Shown: positions 4,529 through 5,599 of the stretch, one piece after another
Layout of the letters: every line of letters starts with the position of its first letter
Position numbering within the stretch: the stretch's first letter is position 1
Source of the DNA: Clostridia bacterium
GTDB lineage: Bacteria; Bacillota; Clostridia; Monoglobales; Monoglobaceae
Direction: 5' to 3'
NCBI GenBank assembly: GCA_017409915.1
Contig: JAFQRU010000138.1
Location: 1-5,599 of the forward strand
Length of the DNA: 5,599 nucleotides
The notes under the pieces: generated by a model
The model's input: the letters and a program-made list of their open reading frames with translations, nothing else
Databases searched by the model: none
Told to the model about the DNA's origin: nothing
Program-made: the position numbers and the translations under genes

Positions 4529-4544
4529 TTCTAAAATTTTAGAA
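4529..4544. repeat. 16-bp perfect palindrome TTCTAAAATTTTAGAA
   Basis: A perfect 16-bp dyad about 85 bp from the tRNA 3' end. A half-copy TTCTAAAAT occurs 40 bp earlier (4489-4497). Flanking it, GAAAATGC (4521-4528) and GCATTTTC (4576-4583) are inverted repeats. These could be sites for an excisionase, a host factor or recombinase core binding; none is proven. Confidence 0.5.
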
Positions 4545-4585
4545 AGTCAAAACACAAAAAAACGTTGAAAACACTGCATTTTCCG

Positions 4586-4622
4586 AAAAATAGAACTCCC
4601 ACAGAACTTTCTGTGGGAGTTC
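4586..4622 (-). terminator. Terminator of the tRNA-Gly gene
   Basis: GAACTCCCACAGA (4593-4605) and TCTGTGGGAGTTC (4610-4622) form a perfect 13-bp stem with a 4-nt loop. On the minus strand it is followed by TATTTTT. It starts 5 nt after the tRNA CCA end, so it clearly serves the tRNA. If integration used the tRNA 3' end, this copy came with the element. Confidence 0.9.
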
Positions 4623-4626
4623 GTCT

Positions 4627-4655
4627 TGGAGCAGGATACGGGAGTCGAACCCGCC
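4627..4655. other. Candidate attachment site (attR) in the tRNA 3' end
   Basis: Tyrosine integrases encoded next to a tRNA usually recombine in its 3' half and restore it. The T-arm and acceptor 3' strand lie here, on the element-proximal side. No second copy exists in the window, so the core length and even this location are inferred from context. A crossover just downstream of the terminator is the alternative. Confidence 0.35.
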
Positions 4656-4700
4656 TTCACGGCTTGGGAAGCCGTTGTATTACCGATATACGAATCCTGC
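4627..4700 (-). tRNA. tRNA-Gly with anticodon CCC
   Basis: A complete 74-nt cloverleaf on the minus strand. The acceptor stem is GCAGGAT with ATCCTGC, and the D-arm GTAT-ATCGGTA-ATAC. The anticodon arm is ACGGC-TTCCCAA-GCCGT, giving anticodon CCC, which reads GGG glycine codons. The variable loop is GAAG and the T-arm GCGGG-TTCGACT-CCCGT. The discriminator is T, followed by an encoded CCA (4627-4629). The 3' end faces the integrase, making this the probable integration target, and the gene appears intact. Confidence 0.95.
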
Positions 4701-4711
4701 AAGTGTTAAGT

Positions 4712-4740
4712 ATTATAGCAAAGGGCGATGGAAAAAGCAA
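4712..4740 (-). promoter_or_regulatory. Promoter of the tRNA-Gly gene
   Basis: On the minus strand, TTGCTT (4735-4740) and TATAAT (4712-4717) are separated by 17 bp, with a TGC extension before the -10. Initiation would fall a few bases before the tRNA 5' end at 4700, a short leader as usual for tRNA genes. Confidence 0.85.
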
Positions 4741-4754
4741 CCACTTTTTGTCGA

Positions 4755-4781
4755 GGGCGGCGTGGGTTTTCCACGCCGCCC
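4755..4781 (-). terminator. GC-rich stem-loop after the histidine kinase gene
   Basis: GGGCGGCGTGG (4755-4765) and CCACGCCGCCC (4771-4781) form a perfect 11-bp stem with a 5-nt loop, 5 bp after the kinase stop codon. No T-run follows on the minus strand, so it is a terminator-like hairpin rather than a classical intrinsic terminator. Confidence 0.6.
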
Positions 4782-4786
4782 AGGGT

Positions 4787-5599
4787 TTATTTCAGGGGGA
4801 TGGTAAAGGAAAACTGGATGCATTTTTCGCCGTTGACCCAGGTGTTTTGGGCAACCAGCCTGCCCCGGTGGAGCTCCACGATGCTCCGGGCGATGGGAAG
4901 TCCCAGGCCGGTGCCCTTGCCGGTGCGGGAATCCTCGGCCCGGTAGAAGGTCTCGAAGATCTTTTTCAGCACATCTTCGGGCAGATGCTCCGCTTCGTTT
5001 TCAATCTGGAAGGTGGCGTCCTTTTCATCCGAAAAGACCCGGAGCCAGATGGTGCTGCCGTCGGGGGTGTAGCGAACCGCGTTGGTCAGCAGATTCGTCA
5101 CCACCTGCCCCATCCGGGCCTCGTCAGCGGTGAGGAAGCAGTCGTTATGGAAGCCCCAGGACAGCCGCAGCTGCCGCTCTTCCAGTGCCGGGGCCAGCTT
5201 TTCGGCGATGCCCTCCGTCAGCTTCAGTAATGAGAAGTGGTCGGCGGAAAGCTTTACCTTGCCGGATTCCAGGCGGCTGTGGTCCAGCATTTCCAGCACC
5301 ATGGCGTCCATCCGCTCCGCTTCTTCCAGAATGGTGGCGAGATATTTCTCCTTCTTTTCCTCGGCAATGCCGGATTGCAGGGCTTCGGCGTAGCTGTGGA
5401 TGATAGCCAAGGGGGTTTTCAGCTCGTGGGTGATATTGGAAACCAGCTGGCGGCGGTTTTCCTCGGCATTTTTCGCGAATTCCAGGGAGGAGCGCAGCTG
5501 CTGATTGTCATTGACCAGGCTGCGGCGCTGGGCCTGCTCGCCTTTCAGAATGGCTTCCAGGGCGTGGGGCTCCTTCCACCGGGACAGATGCTCGATGGG
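4787..5599 (-). CDS. Sensor histidine kinase, C-terminal part (5' end outside window)
   Basis: The reading frame is open to the right edge, giving 270 visible residues; the N-terminal sensor and start lie outside. The visible part starts with a helical linker (NDNQQLRSSLEFAKNAEENRRQ). The HisKA H-box SNITHELKTPLAII follows, with phosphoacceptor H58 of the visible part. The ATPase domain has the N-box NLLTNAVRYTP (about 169-179), the F-box FETFYRAEDSR and the G2 box GTGLGL. The usual DxGxG G1 motif is replaced by IENEAEHLPEDV, as in some VanS-like kinases. The enzyme autophosphorylates and passes phosphate to a response regulator, presumably encoded to the right. It is probably a membrane sensor; the ligand is unknown. 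GC-rich codon use marks it as chromosomal. An internal TTG at 5408-5410 is not the start. Confidence 0.93.
   Translation of the reverse strand, partial: PIEHLSRWKEPHALEAILKGEQAQRRSLVNDNQQLRSSLEFAKNAEENRRQLVSNITHELKTPLAIIHSYAEALQSGIAEEKKEKYLATILEEAERMDAMVLEMLDHSRLESGKVKLSADHFSLLKLTEGIAEKLAPALEERQLRLSWGFHNDCFLTADEARMGQVVTNLLTNAVRYTPDGSTIWLRVFSDEKDATFQIENEAEHLPEDVLKKIFETFYRAEDSRTGKGTGLGLPIARSIVELHRGRLVAQNTWVNGEKCIQFSFTIPLK

Larger units (their letters stand above)
1..4626. mobile_element. Right end of an integrated mobile element (ICE/island/prophage-like)
   Basis: Everything left of the tRNA-Gly gene is consistent with one integrated element. It carries a tyrosine integrase transcribed away from the tRNA, small HTH regulators, a serine recombinase, a SprT-like protein and small phage/ICE-type proteins, at lower GC than the flanking kinase gene. 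The tRNA 3' end faces the element, the usual arrangement for tRNA-targeting integrases. The left boundary is outside the window, and no second copy of the tRNA 3' end is visible inside it. No relaxase, coupling protein, capsid or terminase gene is present, so conjugative island and prophage cannot be told apart. The exact right boundary is uncertain, anywhere from about 4545 to within the tRNA 3' half. Confidence 0.8.

Noticed and set aside
4565..5230. 221-codon plus-strand frame
   Set aside because: It runs through the tRNA terminator and tRNA antisense strand, then along the complement of the GC-rich kinase gene, a typical high-GC shadow frame.

Overview
The window looks like the right-hand end of an integrated mobile element (ICE, mobilizable island or prophage-like) next to ordinary chromosome, in a low-to-mid-GC Firmicute of the Clostridia type (a gut Oscillospiraceae/Lachnospiraceae relative is plausible). 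This is inferred from the strong AGGAGG-type ribosome sites, TTGACA/TATAAT promoters and protein style; the species cannot be fixed from the sequence. Base composition shifts from moderately AT-rich left of about 4590 to clearly GC-rich right of about 4740, which fits a transferred-DNA boundary near the tRNA.

Layout. 2-208 (-) is a small Cro/C1-type repressor. It is divergent from a rightward cluster: 393-668, a coiled-coil phage/ICE-type protein; 788-1435, a SprT-like zinc metalloprotease; 1596-2276, a small serine recombinase followed by an intrinsic terminator. About 390 bp of AT-rich, dyad-rich DNA without a credible gene follows (2371-2759). It ends in a near-consensus promoter and a leader with CGCGA repeats. 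These drive 2760-3041 (a basic orphan protein) and 3096-3320 (a small HTH protein). A terminator at 3320-3362 separates these from the convergent tyrosine integrase (3362-4399, -), which has its own strong promoter. Between the integrase and the chromosome lie CGTGGCA repeats and a 16-bp palindrome, both reasonable integrase/excisionase sites. Next come the terminator and gene of tRNA-Gly(CCC) (4627-4700, -), the presumed integration target. The 3' part of a sensor histidine kinase gene (4787-5599, -, cut by the window edge) is chromosomal.

How it may work together. The repressor promoter and the rightward promoter share three copies of a 16-bp direct repeat at 34-35 bp spacing; the outer copies overlap the two promoters, so this resembles a repressor-controlled switch. 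The tyrosine integrase should integrate and excise the element, and the small HTH protein just upstream of it may be a directionality or regulatory factor. The serine recombinase has a complex nested dyad directly before its start codon that could be its recombination site, an operator or a structured leader. I see no complete defence system, CRISPR array or toxin-antitoxin pair. The least explained parts are the non-coding dyads, the antisense promoter embedded in an inverted repeat at 734-778, and the region 2371-2759.
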